Source: Neurospora tetraspora (lineage: Eukaryota > Ascomycota > Sordariomycetes > Sordariales > Sordariaceae). Taken from it: a stretch of DNA of 64,000 nucleotides. Each line of letters begins with the position of its first letter. The first letter of the stretch is position 1. Shown here piece after piece: positions 35,109 to 49,404 of this stretch. The translations under genes and the position numbers were made by a program. The notes under the pieces are model-generated. The model was not told the DNA's origin, searched no databases, and worked only from the letters and a program-made list of their open reading frames with translations. The stretch lies in assembly GCF_033439725.1 (NCBI RefSeq), contig NW_026944391.1, positions 186,001 through 250,000 of the forward strand. The letters are read 5' to 3'.

Positions 35109-38100
35109 TGTAAACAGGCTGAACTCAACGAAAGGAATCAATAATGATGGTGATGTATTGAATTATAAAGGGGAAGACTCGAGCAGTCTGGAGGTCTAGA
35201 AATGAGGGAGGTTATATAGTGATAATTCCTTAGTATTTCAACCTTAGGGAACCTTCTTCTATATAAAACTAATAAACTTTACGAATTTTATATGCTTATC
35301 CGCCTTTAATATCTTCGTTAGTCCGTCTACTAGTATATCCTCTCCGGCCAAATAGATTAAGTTAATCGCCTTTTCTTCCGCTTGTTTCATTAACTATTTG
35401 TATTATATATCAATATAGCGGTTAGGAGCCGGGATATTAATATTGAATATTTAATTCCTAGTATTCTTATTATCTATATAAAGGATTTGATTAGTATTGA
35501 TTCTAAGACCTAAGTCCTTCAATATACTTCCAATCTCTTCTAGTAACTTTATAGTAGGAACCAGATTTACGAACTTTGCCTCCGTTGTACTAGTTGTAAT
35601 AAGGCTCTGCTTCTTGGATTTCCAATGGATAGGGCTGTAAGTAAGGAATATAACGTACTTTGTAGTACTCTTCCTATTTAGAATATTATTTATAAAAGAA
35701 GCATTTGTATATACCTTAAATTGTAAATTAATATACCTATTAATCGGTAAAAAGCGTCCTCTAAAAACGATGTCCAAATTTAGATAATTAATGAAGTATC
35801 GATATAAGTATTTTATTATAATAATATAACAATCGGTTAACTTTATATTACCTTCGAATAATTTGCTAATAGTAAATATAATATCCGGTCGGGTACTAAT
35901 AAATAAATAATTTAGCGAGCTAATACTTTTAATCTAGGCTTTCTATTAACTAGGAAATTCCTTACCCCCGTAGATCTTGTAGTCCGGAAGCTAAGGAATT
36001 TTAATCGGATAAAACTCTTATTTTATCGTTATAAATTATCCCTTAATAAATTTATCGATAATTACTCTAATATATTTTTCTTGTGAAATAAAGACGGTAC
36101 GCTCAATTCCATTTTTAACGATATTAAAGCCCAAGAAAGTACGAATAGGTCCTAGATATTTAAGTTTAAATTTTTATTTAAGAACGACGTTAATATAATT
36201 AATAATCTTCTAATTAGTTATAGCTATAAGGAAGTCGTTAACGTAAAGGACTATAATAGTACTTAAAATATTATTAAGTAAAAGATAAAGATCAATACTA
36301 ATAAGGGTAAAGGCCAATCCTTTAAGGATTGGTAATAAAGTTTTAAATTAAAAGAGGGGGCTACGTTTTAACTTGTATAAGGTTCGAATTAATTAGTATA
36401 CTTATTTGCGATTCTTCTTTTTAAAACTAGTCAATTATTTAATATAATATTTTTTACTATCTTTAAGGATTAGTACGTTTAGAAATACTGTATTAAAATT
36501 ATACTATTTATATTCGAAATCGTTAATAACCATAATATAAAGGAATAACCTTATATTAACCGAATTAGCTACGGCGGCATAGATATCCTACAAATCCTAC
36601 TTATTGTATTCAAAGTTGCTATAGACTACTTATCTAGCGCGGGCTATATATTCCTTTAAATTAATATTATACTTTTTCATATACACTTATTTACCAAGTA
36701 ATATATTTATAGCAAGGGTATATTCAATTAAGAAATAAATACCCGCATTTTCTAAAACCTTTACTTACTGCTCTATTATTAATAACTAATATATTTTATA
36801 ATTAACTAATTTAATAGTTTAATTATAATTCTTAGGAATATTCCGGTTTATTTTAGTTTAAACGAGGTTATATAGAACTTTTATAGCTATAAAGTAGTAT
36901 TCGGGGAAGCGAATTATACGGTTAATTTCCGCGATACTGTAAAAAAAAGGTAGGTAGAATAGGGTTAGGATCGATAACGATATTATTACTATCAACGGCT
37001 CGTTAAATTTCGTATTTATACTTAAGTAATTTAGCCTTTGAACGACGAAGTTTACTTTTATTTACTTTTAAAGATTCTATTTCAAAGGGTTAGCTACCTT
37101 TTGTCTATTTATTTAGTTTATCTAATAGTTATTAGGATTATTCTATAGAAAGTAGGTTTAGGGATTTTGGTTAGGATTTTGGTTAGGATTCTAATTGGGA
37201 CTCTAGTTAGTAGGGTAGCTACTTTTATACTAGTGTAGGAATATTGAATTAAAATTTAGCGATTTCGAGAGATAAATCGGGTAATTTCCTAATTAGAATA
37301 ATAATTTAGGGAACCTCCTATTATTAAATCTAATATTAGGGTATAAATTAGGGTTAAGGTATGGTCTCTTTAAATTCTTCAATTACGTTTTCAAACCTAT
37401 TAAAAGAATCGTTAAATATATCGTTTAGTATAGGGTTCTCCTTATCGAGGTTGTCGAAATTAATAAAGTCTTCCTTTTACTTTATAAATCGTATTGGTTC
37501 GTCGTAAAGTTCAAATAGGGGATTTAGAAATAACGGTCCTAGTAAGGGTTTTTAAAATAATAGTTCGGGCATTAGAAATAATGCTCCCGGCGCTAGTTCT
37601 AGAAACTTCGTTGCTTTTGGAGTAAGGTAGTAAATCGGCGGTAGTTTGAGAATTATATCCTTCTGTTTTGCAATTGGATTGAACTTATTAGTAATTTATT
37701 GAAATAGGGTTAGGGAGTCTACCGGTACGTAATTTCTAATAATATTAATCTAATATTAGATTCTACTATTAATAATATTTTTAATCTCTTAAATAATTTA
37801 GTCGCTAAAGACGACAATATATTGTACAATTACCTCCTCTAGGGATTTTAGGTAATCTATTTTAACGAACTTAATTATATTAGCGCGAACGATCTAATTA
37901 ATTTCGGAATCTTAAATCTAGTCAATACAATTATTGGCATTATTATAACCGATTAACTAATTTAATTAATTATATTCTTCGAACTTATTTCCCTTAATAC
38001 GTTTCTAAGGTTTAATATAATAATATATAGGATAGAAATAATTATATAAATATTTAATCTATAGTTTAATTTCGTTTTTGGCGTATTTAGGAATAGTACG

Positions 38101-40932
38101 GGTAAGGAGTTCGTATAGGCTTTTCCCTTCTAGATTGGCTTTTAAAAGCATTAAATTTATAATTATAATTTTATTTTAAATTATGAAAGATTAAAAATAG
38201 GGAAGTATTTTAAAGTTAATCATTAAGGCTTTAGTACGCTCTATAATAATTATATCCGCTTTTTTAAATTTTCCGTTCATCTATAGAATATATATTATAG
38301 TTTTTAAATTTAAATACCCTCTTCTATAACCCAACCATATAATTATTTTCTCTAGAACTTTTTAGTTAATAAACCCTATTTTAAACTACTATTAAAACCG
38401 ACAATTTTAACTTTAAAGCTAATTGAAAATTTAATCTATTTTTTAAATTACTTTAATTTAGTAAATACTTCGCCCTTAATATTGTAAAAATCTACCCAAT
38501 AATAGCCAAAGGCTTCGCAAATAAAATAAATATAATAACGTTATCCTAAGTAATTCGGGAAATTATATTAAATAACGTCGGTTCGAATAAATTAAACCGG
38601 GGTAATTAAAATTATATAAGTATACTTGTGCATAATATTAGTAGCTTTTATACGTATACAACCGTTACAAAAATAATTTTAAATATTATTAAAAATTATA
38701 TCTACTTCCTAATAAACCTTTATAACCCACTCTTTACCTAGGTATATTATTCTTTTATATATTATCGAATAGTTAATAGAAGCGAATATAACGTTCTTAG
38801 TCTCGATTTTGGATTAGTCGAAATTAAAGGGTTGAATTACTAGAAAGATTACTAATTTATTAATATAATTATATTAGATAGTATACTTTTAATTTAAATT
38901 AGTTTAATTAGTTTTTATATCCTAAATTAAACTACTTTCTAAGAGAACCCTAGTAGATAGTAAATTAGTTAGTGTTGAAGGGGAATAAATAACGTCTTTA
39001 ATTCGAATTCGAATATTAACGTTTATTACAGTTAGTATTATTAATTCGATTATACCAATATAGTAAGATAGGGTAACTATACCGCTACCGATGGTATATT
39101 TAGCTAATTTAAAAAGGGGTTGAAGGTCAATAAACTATTTAACGTAGTTTAAAATATTAGAATTACAATTAAAATCGTAAATTACCAAATTTTTTATAGG
39201 GTTTACTTTAAGAATTTATTGGACTTTAGCGATATTATATATTAAATATTACAATTGATATAAGGTAGAATTAATATACTTTAACTTCGCTATAGCCTCT
39301 AATAAAAACCCTAGTACTTAAAATAGGTATTGGTATAATTTTTAAAAATAAATTTGCCAAATAATAAAGTAAAATTAATAGCAATACCGGGAATAATTAA
39401 CATAATATTAATAGCTCTAGTAACGGTAGTAATACTAGTATTAAAAGTAGCCTTCTTTTCAATAGCTTCCTTCTTCTTAGACTAATTGGCGGGGGCCTTA
39501 TTAGGGTCGTACTACCAACAATTAGCTATACGAAGGTTACAATAATAACCGCATAGAAAATACTTGAAGTCTTTACGTATAGTTTGACTACAATCGGTGC
39601 AAATAGTTTATTTAAAACCCTTACAATCCTTATTATTATTAAACGACGAAGTTTTCCTAGTATCCTTCTTATTATTAATTTTAATAATCGAAGTAGTATT
39701 AGATTTCTAAATCGTTAGATTAGTTATACGGGCTTCGGTATTTCCAAGGGTAAATAAATAAATAAATAAGAAGTTAGAAAGTAGTAAACTTATTTTTGGC
39801 TATTTCTATAGCCCAAAATTTAGCGTTAATACTATATTAGCGTTTAACTATATTATAAAAGTTGAGAACTTTAACCTTATTATCGATTTTCAAACTGTAC
39901 TTAGTAATGCGCTTACGAAGAAGATTATAGCGAATAAAAAAGGAAGATATAGAATTAAAATTGCCGCAATAAAGAGTAATATACTTTTCGAAAATATTAG
40001 TACGAATTTTATTAATAACTTTACTAACGGTTTTGCAAATATAATCGTAGAAATATTTAGGATCGGTATTATCCTAGTCCTAACCGTTAATATTAAGAAT
40101 AGTAATAACCTTATTATCCTTAAAGGTAATTTAAATAATCTGTATAACCTTAGCCCTATTAGTACGCTAGACTTTATATTCATCCAGCTTAATAGCTTTA
40201 GCGGGTTTAATAATAACGGTAATAATATATTCGAAAATATTAATGTAATTAAGCTCGCAGCGCAATATGCGATTCTAATTATCGACGTTAGACTCGCCCT
40301 TAAGGACGATAAATAAAGAGATTTCGCCCATCGTATAATCGTTGGCTATTAATACTAATAAAAGGAGGGGTAAGGTGATTTAGGGGGGAACGGTTAGTAT
40401 ATTTAATAGGCCGTAAATAATTTTTATAAAGTCGGTCGCTAAATTTAAACAACAATAACGAGGAGGGTTGATTGTAATCGTATAGCGAAGTTATTAGTAT
40501 TATCAATAGTTAATTTACTTTCGTTAAATTACTAGATTAAAATTAATTATAATTAACGTCGCTCAGTTAGGAGGGGGGTAGCCTATCTGTTGCAATGCAA
40601 TATGGAGGTTAATTAATTAGGGTGCCTTATCGGTCGAATCGACGTCGAAGACGAAGTTCTTATCGGTCGCAATACAACGTCGAAGAAATAAGGGTACCGC
40701 TTACGCGATAGGTTATTAATTAACGGTTACGTTGAGAGGGCTTATAATTTGTGAATAGGTTGAATTTAACGAAAGGAATTAATAATAATAGTAATATATT
40801 GAATTGTAGAGGGGAAGACTCGAGTAGTTTGGAGGTCTAGAAATGAGGGAAAGGATGGACCCTATACGGTGGGGCTATGGCCTGGTGAAGGGAGCTATGG
40901 CTGGCCGTACGTGATACGGCACACCTCCAATA
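35109..40932 (-). mobile_element. Ty1/copia retrotransposon, RIP-mutated, full length
   Basis: The element is bounded by GCGCG at 35104-35108 and 40933-40937. The 5' LTR is 40750-40932 (183 bp) and the 3' LTR starts at 35109 but lacks its first roughly 70 bases, joining pol at about 35220. Minus-strand copia order is readable despite stops: gag with a zinc-knuckle-like CGYYC stretch near 39530-39570, reverse transcriptase with YVND in place of YVDD near 36230-36262, and RNase H at 35777-35451 (IHWKSKKQSLITTSTTEAKF). The element is inactive. It sits inside older repeat sequence whose two halves lie at 34791-35103 and from 40938. Confidence 0.85.
35451..35777 (-). pseudogene. Copia RNase H fragment
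   Basis: A 108-codon open stretch within the copia element. YTNASFINNILNRKSTTKYV, HWKSKKQSLITTSTTEAKFV and LYIDNKNTRN correspond to the RNase H domain of Ty1/copia pol (DAD..DRRSTSGY, SKKQ..ALSSTEAEY, DN). The usual first Asp has become Asn (TNAS), which fits RIP mutation. It is not a functional gene. Confidence 0.85.
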
Positions 40933-41565
40933 GCGCGCCATTATTCCTTTAAAATTGTACTCTAAATTAAGAAGAGTATAGAGTAAATATAGATTACCTA
41001 GGCTATAAGCTTTATATATAGAGGCTATACCCCATCGTATATATTAAAAAGCTATATTATATTTCGTATTAAAGTATTCGAATATAAGGTTAATCCGGAA
41101 ATTAATTGCTTCGTTAACGACCTTCTATTACAATAAAATTTTACTATACGAATAATCCTCGCTATAATTAAAGAGAAATACTTTGAGATCCTATAAATTT
41201 ATAGTAATTTCAATAATATATGCTAGAACGTACGCTGCAATTTGAAAGGAGGGTATAATAATACCTAATTATTTCTTAAATAGTTATACGATAATTACTA
41301 TAGTAATACCTTCGTATTCAAGTATAAGTATTTCGAAGGGTATAACCATAATACGCTATATTATAGGTTTTAAGTAATTAATTACTAACGTTGGATATAA
41401 ACGAAGTTTTTATTTACTATTTGAATTAATACAACGTATAAAATTAACTATTATTATCTCCCCTTTATATAAGGTATAGTCCTTATATTAGAGAGAATTT
41501 CTATACTAATTTTTTAAATAGTTCTTAATAACGAGAGGGAGGAGGGGTTTGTTTTCTTAGTTTAA

Positions 41566-44500
41566 TATTATGGGGCGAGAGGGTACCGTTGGGGGTAGGG
41601 TAGGATATGCGTTGTTGTACGAAGGAGAGAAAGGGAAGTGTGCGTAGAGGATTGGCTATATGGGCGAGAGACTAGTAGACTAACCCGTACGCGCGTACGT
41701 AAGATTGTACATAATTAGAATATATAATTAGTACGTGAGTATATAGCTTTAGGCTATGGTATTAATTCTAATATAGTATATATATAATTAATATAATATA
41801 ACCACATTATAGGCTAGCTTTATAATACTACGGATCCCCTTAAAAGAAGTTCGTAGAGTTGAAAAAATCTATATATATATATATATATAATAATAGACTT
41901 ATCCCTTTATACTATTCTATTATAATTTATAAATTGCCTTATAAATAGCTTTCCTAATTATATATTTATCAACTGTCGTATAATCTTGCTAAATATTAAA
42001 TATAGCTTATCTTCTACCTTTTTACCCACTATTATATTTATTTTAATTATTATGACCGAATCCGGCAGCAGTTTCGTTATATTAATAACGGAAGCAACCT
42101 CTCGGAGGCGGGCGGAACGGCGCCGCGGAGGTTCGGGAGCGGGGGCGGGGGCTAGAGAATTAGGGGCGGTTAGAAAATTAGGGGCCGTTAGAGAATTGGA
42201 AGCGAGGCGATATTGAAGACTTTAGACCTTTGGAAGGATTAGTTTATCCGGGTTCTTACAATAAAATTATTATAGGCGGTACTTATAGTTGATAATATTA
42301 TTAACGGGCTCTTAAATTAAATTTCCAATCTTCTACTTAACGTAGTAATACTAATATAAGTTACCGCCCAATGAAGCGTAAATAATAAACTTTTCGAAAG
42401 CCTATTCTTTATATTCCTTTTAATTATCCGTTTAAATTATAACGCGGCCGTTATTTATTCAAATATTTAATAACGTACTCTATCTCAATAATCCCTTACC
42501 AAATTATAATTATACTATAGAAATATAAAAAATTAATAAATATTTTATATTAATCGATAGAGCGAAATAAATAATATAAAATTTAATTCGAATAATTTTG
42601 AATAATCCTTCCTAACGAAGTAAAAATTTTATATAGGGGCGACTATTAATGAAATTAATTGTATTTAGTAAAATTATATTACCGGCGTAGTATTTAAAAG
42701 AATTAATACGTGTTTTATTAGTATTATCCTCGTACCGTTCTTAAATATAATAAATTTACTAAACTACGAAATCCTAAATTTTCTAAAAATAATCCGTTAA
42801 TTCTAAAACTTTATAATACTGCTTCAATTAGGCCGGTAATAGATCCGGGGGGGGGGGGGTAGTATACGAAATTCGGTACTTATTTATAAATAATAATTAT
42901 AGTTAGCGAAGAAAAGGGAAATACCTATTAATAATAATATAGTATTATTACTAGCGAACTTCGCAATTAATAATTATTTCGCCCAATCCGTTTATACCCA
43001 ATTAATATAGAATCGTAAGAACGATTCTATCTCGGCGTTAATTCGTTCGTTTTGAACGTCAGTTTGGGGGTAGAAAGCGGAAGTTAATTTACAAATAATA
43101 AATAGTCTTTCATAAAAGGTAAATTAGAAATACAATATAAACTAAGTATTTCTATTAAATAGGACGCTATTTAATAAATTGTAAATCGAATAAATATAAT
43201 CTATAAAGTAGTCCGCGAATTCTTTAGCTTCTAAGGTTACAATCGGAATATAATACTGTATTTTAATTAAGTAGTCGACGATAATAGTAATATATTTAAA
43301 GGTTTAGCCGAAGTATGTACTTTCCGGTAATAGGGTAATATAATCGATTATAATATCCTTCTATAGCGTTAAGGATATAGCTACGGGCTTAAAATAATTA
43401 GCGGAGCTTCGTTTTATTAATTTAATCTTTATATAAGAAAAATATCCCTTATAAAAGATCTGTACGTCGTTGTATATACCCTCCTAATAGAACTCTCTTT
43501 ACAAAAATTCGTATATAGCGACGTAATTAAGGTAGCCTACGTTCGGAGAATTATATTAACGATTAATCAATTAGAGTTAGAACTCCTTATTATAAGGGTC
43601 GATAATAATTCTATCCCGCTATGTCGTAATATTATTAACGACGTAATATTTTAAAGAAGTACGATAGAAGATTTTCCCAATTATTAATAGCTATTAGCGC
43701 TCTATTTTATTTATGAAGTAAGAGACTAATTCTTATAAGAAGACGGAGGTCTCGTAATTTACTCGGATTAAATCGTTAATTAATTTATTATTAAAGTCAT
43801 CTATACCCAGTAAGTATAGAGATAAATTAATAGCGGGGTCCTCTTTAAAGAAATAACCGTATTTAAACTATAAAGGGTCTAATAGGGCCCGCTTATATAC
43901 TACGAATTTATCGTCCTCTATATCGTTAAGGTAGTCGTTTAATTTACAGTTTAATACATCCAGGCGGAGGTTTTTAAAACCCGGTATACATTTAATTAAA
44001 AAGTTAAAACGGGATAGGAATTAGAATTACCGTATATAGCGCTAAGTAAAAAACTATTTATTAGTCGTAAAGGTTTATAGGTTCTTATAATTTATTAGGA
44101 TATTGAAAAGCTATTAAACCCCTTCGAATTTTAGCCTCTATTCCTTTAATACTTTAATAATAGCAAATAATTCTTTATTATAAACGTTGTGATTATATTC
44201 TTAGGACGTATACTTTACTAAAAAGTAAATTATTAAGTAGAGGACGCCGTCGCCCCCGTACTAAGAGAAGGTACCTCCTACAATCCAATTAAAAATATTT
44301 ATTTCTACGACCGTCTTTTTAATCTAATTATAGATTTTGAATATAAGTCCTTCTATAAAAGCCTTCTTTAATACCTTAAAACACCGTTAATAAGCGTTGT
44401 TCTAAATCTATGTAATATCTTTCTTAGTAAATTCGTAAAGTAGGGTTGCTATAATCGAAAAATCCTTTATAAAACGTTTATAGAAATTCGCAAAGCTTAA

Positions 44501-47500
44501 AAAGGATTATAGGGATTTCTTAAATTCTAGAACTACTTATTCAATAATAGCTTTTACTTTTTCTAAGTCGATTTCAATGCCTCCCGGGGTAATAATTAAT
44601 CCTAAATATTTCGTACGTATTGTATAGAATTCGTATTTATTAATATCGATGCTAAGGCCTACTTTAGTTAATTGGTCGAAAACGTTGTTAATGTAGCGCT
44701 TATAATTTTAGACGTTATTGAAGTAAATAAGAATATCGTCGAAGTAAGTAATCGTATAGACGTTGAGAATATTATATAGAATATTATTAATATAATTCTA
44801 GAACGTTCCTAGTGCGCCCTATAGGCCGAATGATATCCTTAAGGATTCGAAGAGGCCAAACCGTATAATAAACGCGGCTAATTATTTATCATTTTACTTA
44901 ATACGGATACGGTTAAAGGCGGCGATAACGTTGAATTTAGTAAATATTTTAGCGCAATAAATTGTATTGAGCGTTTCTTTAATAAACGGAAATAGGTAGC
45001 GGGACTTTAGAATTATATTATTAATACTTCTATAATTCATATAAATACTGATTCTTCCGCCTAGCTTCTTTATAAGTAATACTAAAGTGGAAGCTTTTAA
45101 TTACGAAGGTCTAATAAATTTATTCTTAAGGTTATCGTCGATTTACTTTTTTAATAATGTTTAATTTGTTGGGGTTAAAAGGTTGGCCGTAAGTTATTAG
45201 AGGCGTGGCTCCTGGGCGGAGTTCGAATTTCAAATTGTAGGACCGGTTCGGGGGTAGGATTTTAAAACCTTTTTATTGAAAAGTATTAGTATAATATTAG
45301 TATTACTTGGGCAATTTCGTTTAGATTTGAGCGTTGGTTTTAGGAAATTTGTTAACTTCTTCGTAGAATTTGGTAACGTCTTCTAATATAATTTTGCTAA
45401 TAGAAATATTATTAGTTATAAAGTAATTATTAATAATCTCTTTACAATAGGGGAAGTCCTCGTCTTTACCGGTGAGATAGATAGAGTTGGCTACCTTTAC
45501 CGCTCGTAATACGGTTTTATCCCCTTTACTAATTAGAGTATTAATTTAATAATAGAAATTATTATTAAAGAATCGCTTATACTTTTAACCTCTTCCTTAT
45601 AATACTTCCTTTATTATATCTTTTATCAAACCGTTATTAATATTACTAGGGTTTAAGGCTCCTCCCTCCTCCTCTACTTTATCCTCTTTAATTATTCTCT
45701 TGATATTTTCCTTTATATTAGGTCGAATTGTATGGATGATTTATAGTTTATACTTTTCAACTAACTAATTAAAATTCGGTATAAATGATTCCTTAATATT
45801 ATTAGGGATGATAAGGCCTTTAAGGATACTATAGAATTTCATTAGTATATAATAATTAATATTATTAGTATAAACCCCTCGAATTACCCGATAAGGGGCT
45901 AGAGAGATGCGGGGGCTAATTTAGGACGGTATAGTAGCGAATATAAATATTTAATTTAAATTATTAAAGGTTTTATTGATAAGTATAGTTCTTAAGCAGT
46001 TAATTACTCGGTTTTTAAAGCGGTTGAACCGTTAACGAGCGGCCTTCCTTACGATCGCGGAAATAGAGAGGCGATATATAGATTCCGATTATAGTAGTTC
46101 TGATTCCCCTCCGTTAGGGACCTTTTCGTAAGAAGGCTTATAATACGTAGGGCGCGTACTAATTACTTTAATAAGGGGCGTATACCGTCTAATTAGCGGG
46201 GCGTAACGAACTTAAATTAGAGTTCTATAAGGGAAATAATTTCGCTATTTATAAGCGGGACTAAAGCGGAGGGAATCGTTAGGCTAATCGATGCCGGGTA
46301 TGTAATAAATTAATTAAAGGTACCCCAAAATAATAGGGTTGTCCTTTACCAAATTATAAACAAATAAGTTAATGATTTTGCAATAAATACTTACTTATAT
46401 TGTTAATTTAGAAAAGTAGATAATACTACCCTTAAGATATCCGTTAGCGAAATAAAGGAATTTAAGGGTTACTAGTTTAAAATAAGGGAATTAATGATAA
46501 TAAACGAAATGTTAGTTGATAAAATTAAAAGTAATATAGCCGTTATTAACGAAAGTGAAATAATATAATTTATGTAGTCTATAGGATAAATAAATAGAAA
46601 GATTTAATAAATTAAGGTATTTATAATAATTATTTATTAAAGATTTATTTATTTTTATAATATTTAGTTATATAAGGATAAGCCCCTATCTTCCTCTTCT
46701 TCGTTTTGTAGATTAGTACTTCTAAACGCAATTTAATTAGGAGATTATATATTTTCTTAATTATAAATAGAGCCGTTTTTATCGTTTATAACGGGACTGA
46801 CGAAACTGGGCTAGTAAACGGGGACCGGATGGTAATAACCGTCGGGGCCGGGGCCGGAAGTACCGGGAGTTAGGGCGCTTATAGTAAGGGCAACGCTTAT
46901 AGCGTTAACTTAATAACCGCTGCCGTTATAAGGGCGCTACTAGCCGTGATTATATTAACCCTAAGCGGGTTATTAACCGCTAGTATTACCGCTACCAATA
47001 TTATAATTATTACTACTATTCTTATTCTTATTTTTATTTTTATTACGGTTAGAAGGTTTAACTTCCTTCTTAAAATTAATATAAGAGTGGTATTCGGCGG
47101 AGAAATAACCTTTCTTACTATAGCGGGTATATATTCCGTTTTTTATACGGAATTTAGAGACTTCGTTATTAATTATACAAAAGAACTAAATATCGGAAGC
47201 GGATATAGTATTAAAATTTATAGTATTACCGTCCTAATTCATATTAGGTTCGGGAGTGGAAGCGTTAATACCGGTAGTAGTACCGGTCTTATAAAAAGGG
47301 TTAACGTTCTTCTTACACTAATCTTTATCCTTTAAATTCTTAACCAAATTATAGACCTTAATAAGTTACTCTTCGTACTTATTATTAGCGGGCTAGTCGT
47401 TCTAGTAAATAAAGGTAGTACGGATACGCTCGTTAATTTTCTAACGAAAGTAATAAACCTTTATACTGTCGTCGAAACCGTAGTAGTTAATAAAGAGGGT

Positions 47501-49137
47501 AAACTTTTCCTTAAAATCTTACTACTTTATTCTTTTAATTATCTTTAGCTCTTTTAACTCGCGGCGGAAGTAAACAATAATATTCACGTTATTATATTTC
47601 TTATTAAATTCGTCGAATAGTTCGAAGGCTATATTCTATTTCGCGGGCTCGCTAGTAAAGATTTTATTGAATTTGGTTTCGATAACTTCGAAAGGAGGGC
47701 CCTTAATAGAACAGGCGATTAATAAGAATTTAATACGTTTAGTAATGAAGATTTTTAATTTATCGACCTAAACTAATTTAATATAGAAACGCTAAGTACA
47801 GTATTTAATAATACGTTCGATAGAAATACTTTTACTATCGAAAGCGGGAAATATAACGATACGTAATATTGACCTATAGCCGCTATTATTATTATTAGAA
47901 ATTATTATCTTGGAGTCTTCGTTATTATTAGGGTCCTTAGGGGGCGGGGGCGGAATAGCGGCTTTGGGTTCGGAGATGGGTTTAGTTTTAAAAGCGGTAA
48001 TAAAACGTTAACGAAGGTCGTTAATATACTTTAAATACTTATTACGTTATTTCGTATACGCCTTTTTAAAGTTAGTGCGAAAGTCGGCGAATTCTTGCCT
48101 TAAAGCGATAATATTTTTATTAAGGGTACTAATAATACCGGAGTAAATATTACGGATAATTTTAAACTCGTCGGCGTAATTATTATAGAAATCGTTAATA
48201 GCCTTATTATAATTCTTAATTACCTCCTATATATAAAAGAGGGCTTAAATTTAAATTGTAATAATATTACTGTTGCGACGCTTAATATTATACAACGTAG
48301 TAGCGAATTTAATTTCGGAAATTTCGAATTCCTCCTATACTTTTTATATTTAAATGTAAGTAGCGATAATATTATTGTAAAGGAAGTAATCGAAAGCCTT
48401 GAAAATTATTTAAAAAATAGGAAGCTAAATAAGGTTAAATACGTATTTAGTGGTAATGTCGACCTAAACCGTTTAATTCTTAAAAAATTCGAAGCCTTGG
48501 GCAATATTAGAATAATATTCTTAATTAGCTGGGTCTAAAGTAGCGAAAGCGCCGATTATAGTAATAATAAGAAAGATATTGGTTACTGGAGGACCGTACA
48601 AAATAATATTGGATATTAATTATTAAATTAATACGCTAGGTAAGTAGAAGGGAAAAGAGAATACGAATTATTTAATAGTAATATTCGGCTTAATAATTAT
48701 TTAATTCGAAGTTGAGGATTGCGATGCGGGGTTTTGATCGTTCTAGTATCGAGTCTTTAATTAATTCGAATCGGTAATACTAAATTAACGACGTCGCAAC
48801 GATTAGGAATTAATTAGTTATAATCGTTCTTCCTTTAAGTAAATGTATGTAGCGTAATAGTAAGGTAAAATAAATTATTATGAGGCGAGAGGGTACCGTT
48901 GGGGGTAGGGTAAAATATACGTTATTATACGAAGGAGAGAAAGGGAAGTGTACGTAGAGGACTGGCTATATAGGCAAGAACCTAGTAGACTAGTCCGTAC
49001 GCGCGCACGTGAGATTGTACGTGATTAGAATATATAATTAGTGCGTAAGTGTATGGCTCTAGGCTATAGCACTAATTTTGGCATGGTATATGTGTAGTTA
49101 GTGCAGTGCAACTACATTATAGGCTAGCCCTGTGATA
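41566..49137 (-). mobile_element. Ty3/gypsy retrotransposon, RIP-mutated, full length
   Basis: 262-bp direct LTRs at 41566-41827 and 48876-49137 (TATTATG(G/A)GGCGAGAGG...) with TTTAA on both sides (41561-41565 and 49138-49142). Pol lies on the minus strand: the reverse transcriptase centre reads YFDDILIYF near 44720-44755 (YLDDILIYS in intact relatives), and downstream FANFYKRFIKDFS near 44440-44490 is the gypsy RNase H region. All frames are broken by stops. The right LTR is much less mutated than the left. The element interrupts an older integrase remnant (49143-49404). Confidence 0.88.
42080..42215. repeat. GC-rich low-complexity island in the gypsy element
   Basis: A stretch of GGCGG, GGAGCGGGGGCGGGGG and GAATTAGGGGC(G/C)GTTAGA repeats stays GC-rich while the flanking element is AT-rich. 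It is nearly free of CA and TG dinucleotides, the RIP target, which may explain its survival. Plus-strand translation gives a Gly/Ala/Arg/Glu-rich repeat and is not evidence of a gene. Confidence 0.6.
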
Positions 49138-49142
49138 TTTAA

Positions 49143-49404
49143 TATATTAAAGACGTAGTTAACGAATTCGAACTCCCTTACTCCGTAATAATTATAATTA
49201 ATAGCGACCCCCAATTTATTAATACTATTAATGAGACCTTCGCTAATATATAGCGACAATACTATATATAGTATATTAATTATAATATTATTAATTACTT
49301 TAAAAAAATTTAAGTATGCTACCGGTTTATATCCTTGCCCTCGCCTATACTCTCGTCCTCCTCCCTACTATCCTCGAATTCCTTATCTAATTATAAAGTA
49401 TAAG
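49143..49404 (+). pseudogene. Gypsy integrase remnant, interrupted by the gypsy insertion
   Basis: The plus frame reads VVNEFELPYSV and NSDPQFINT, which resemble the gypsy integrase segment around SDRDPQFTS, followed by stops. Being immediately right of a TTTAA duplication, it is the 3' part of an older element into which 41566-49137 inserted. Confidence 0.5.

Noticed and set aside
41986-42216. Gly/Ala/Arg/Glu-rich open frame
   Set aside because: Low-complexity GC island in the gypsy element; no conserved domain and wrong strand for pol.
46946-47335. 129-codon plus-strand frame, hydrophobic
   Set aside because: It is antisense to gypsy pol; the Ile/Thr/Val richness comes from translating RIP-mutated AT-rich DNA, not from a membrane protein.
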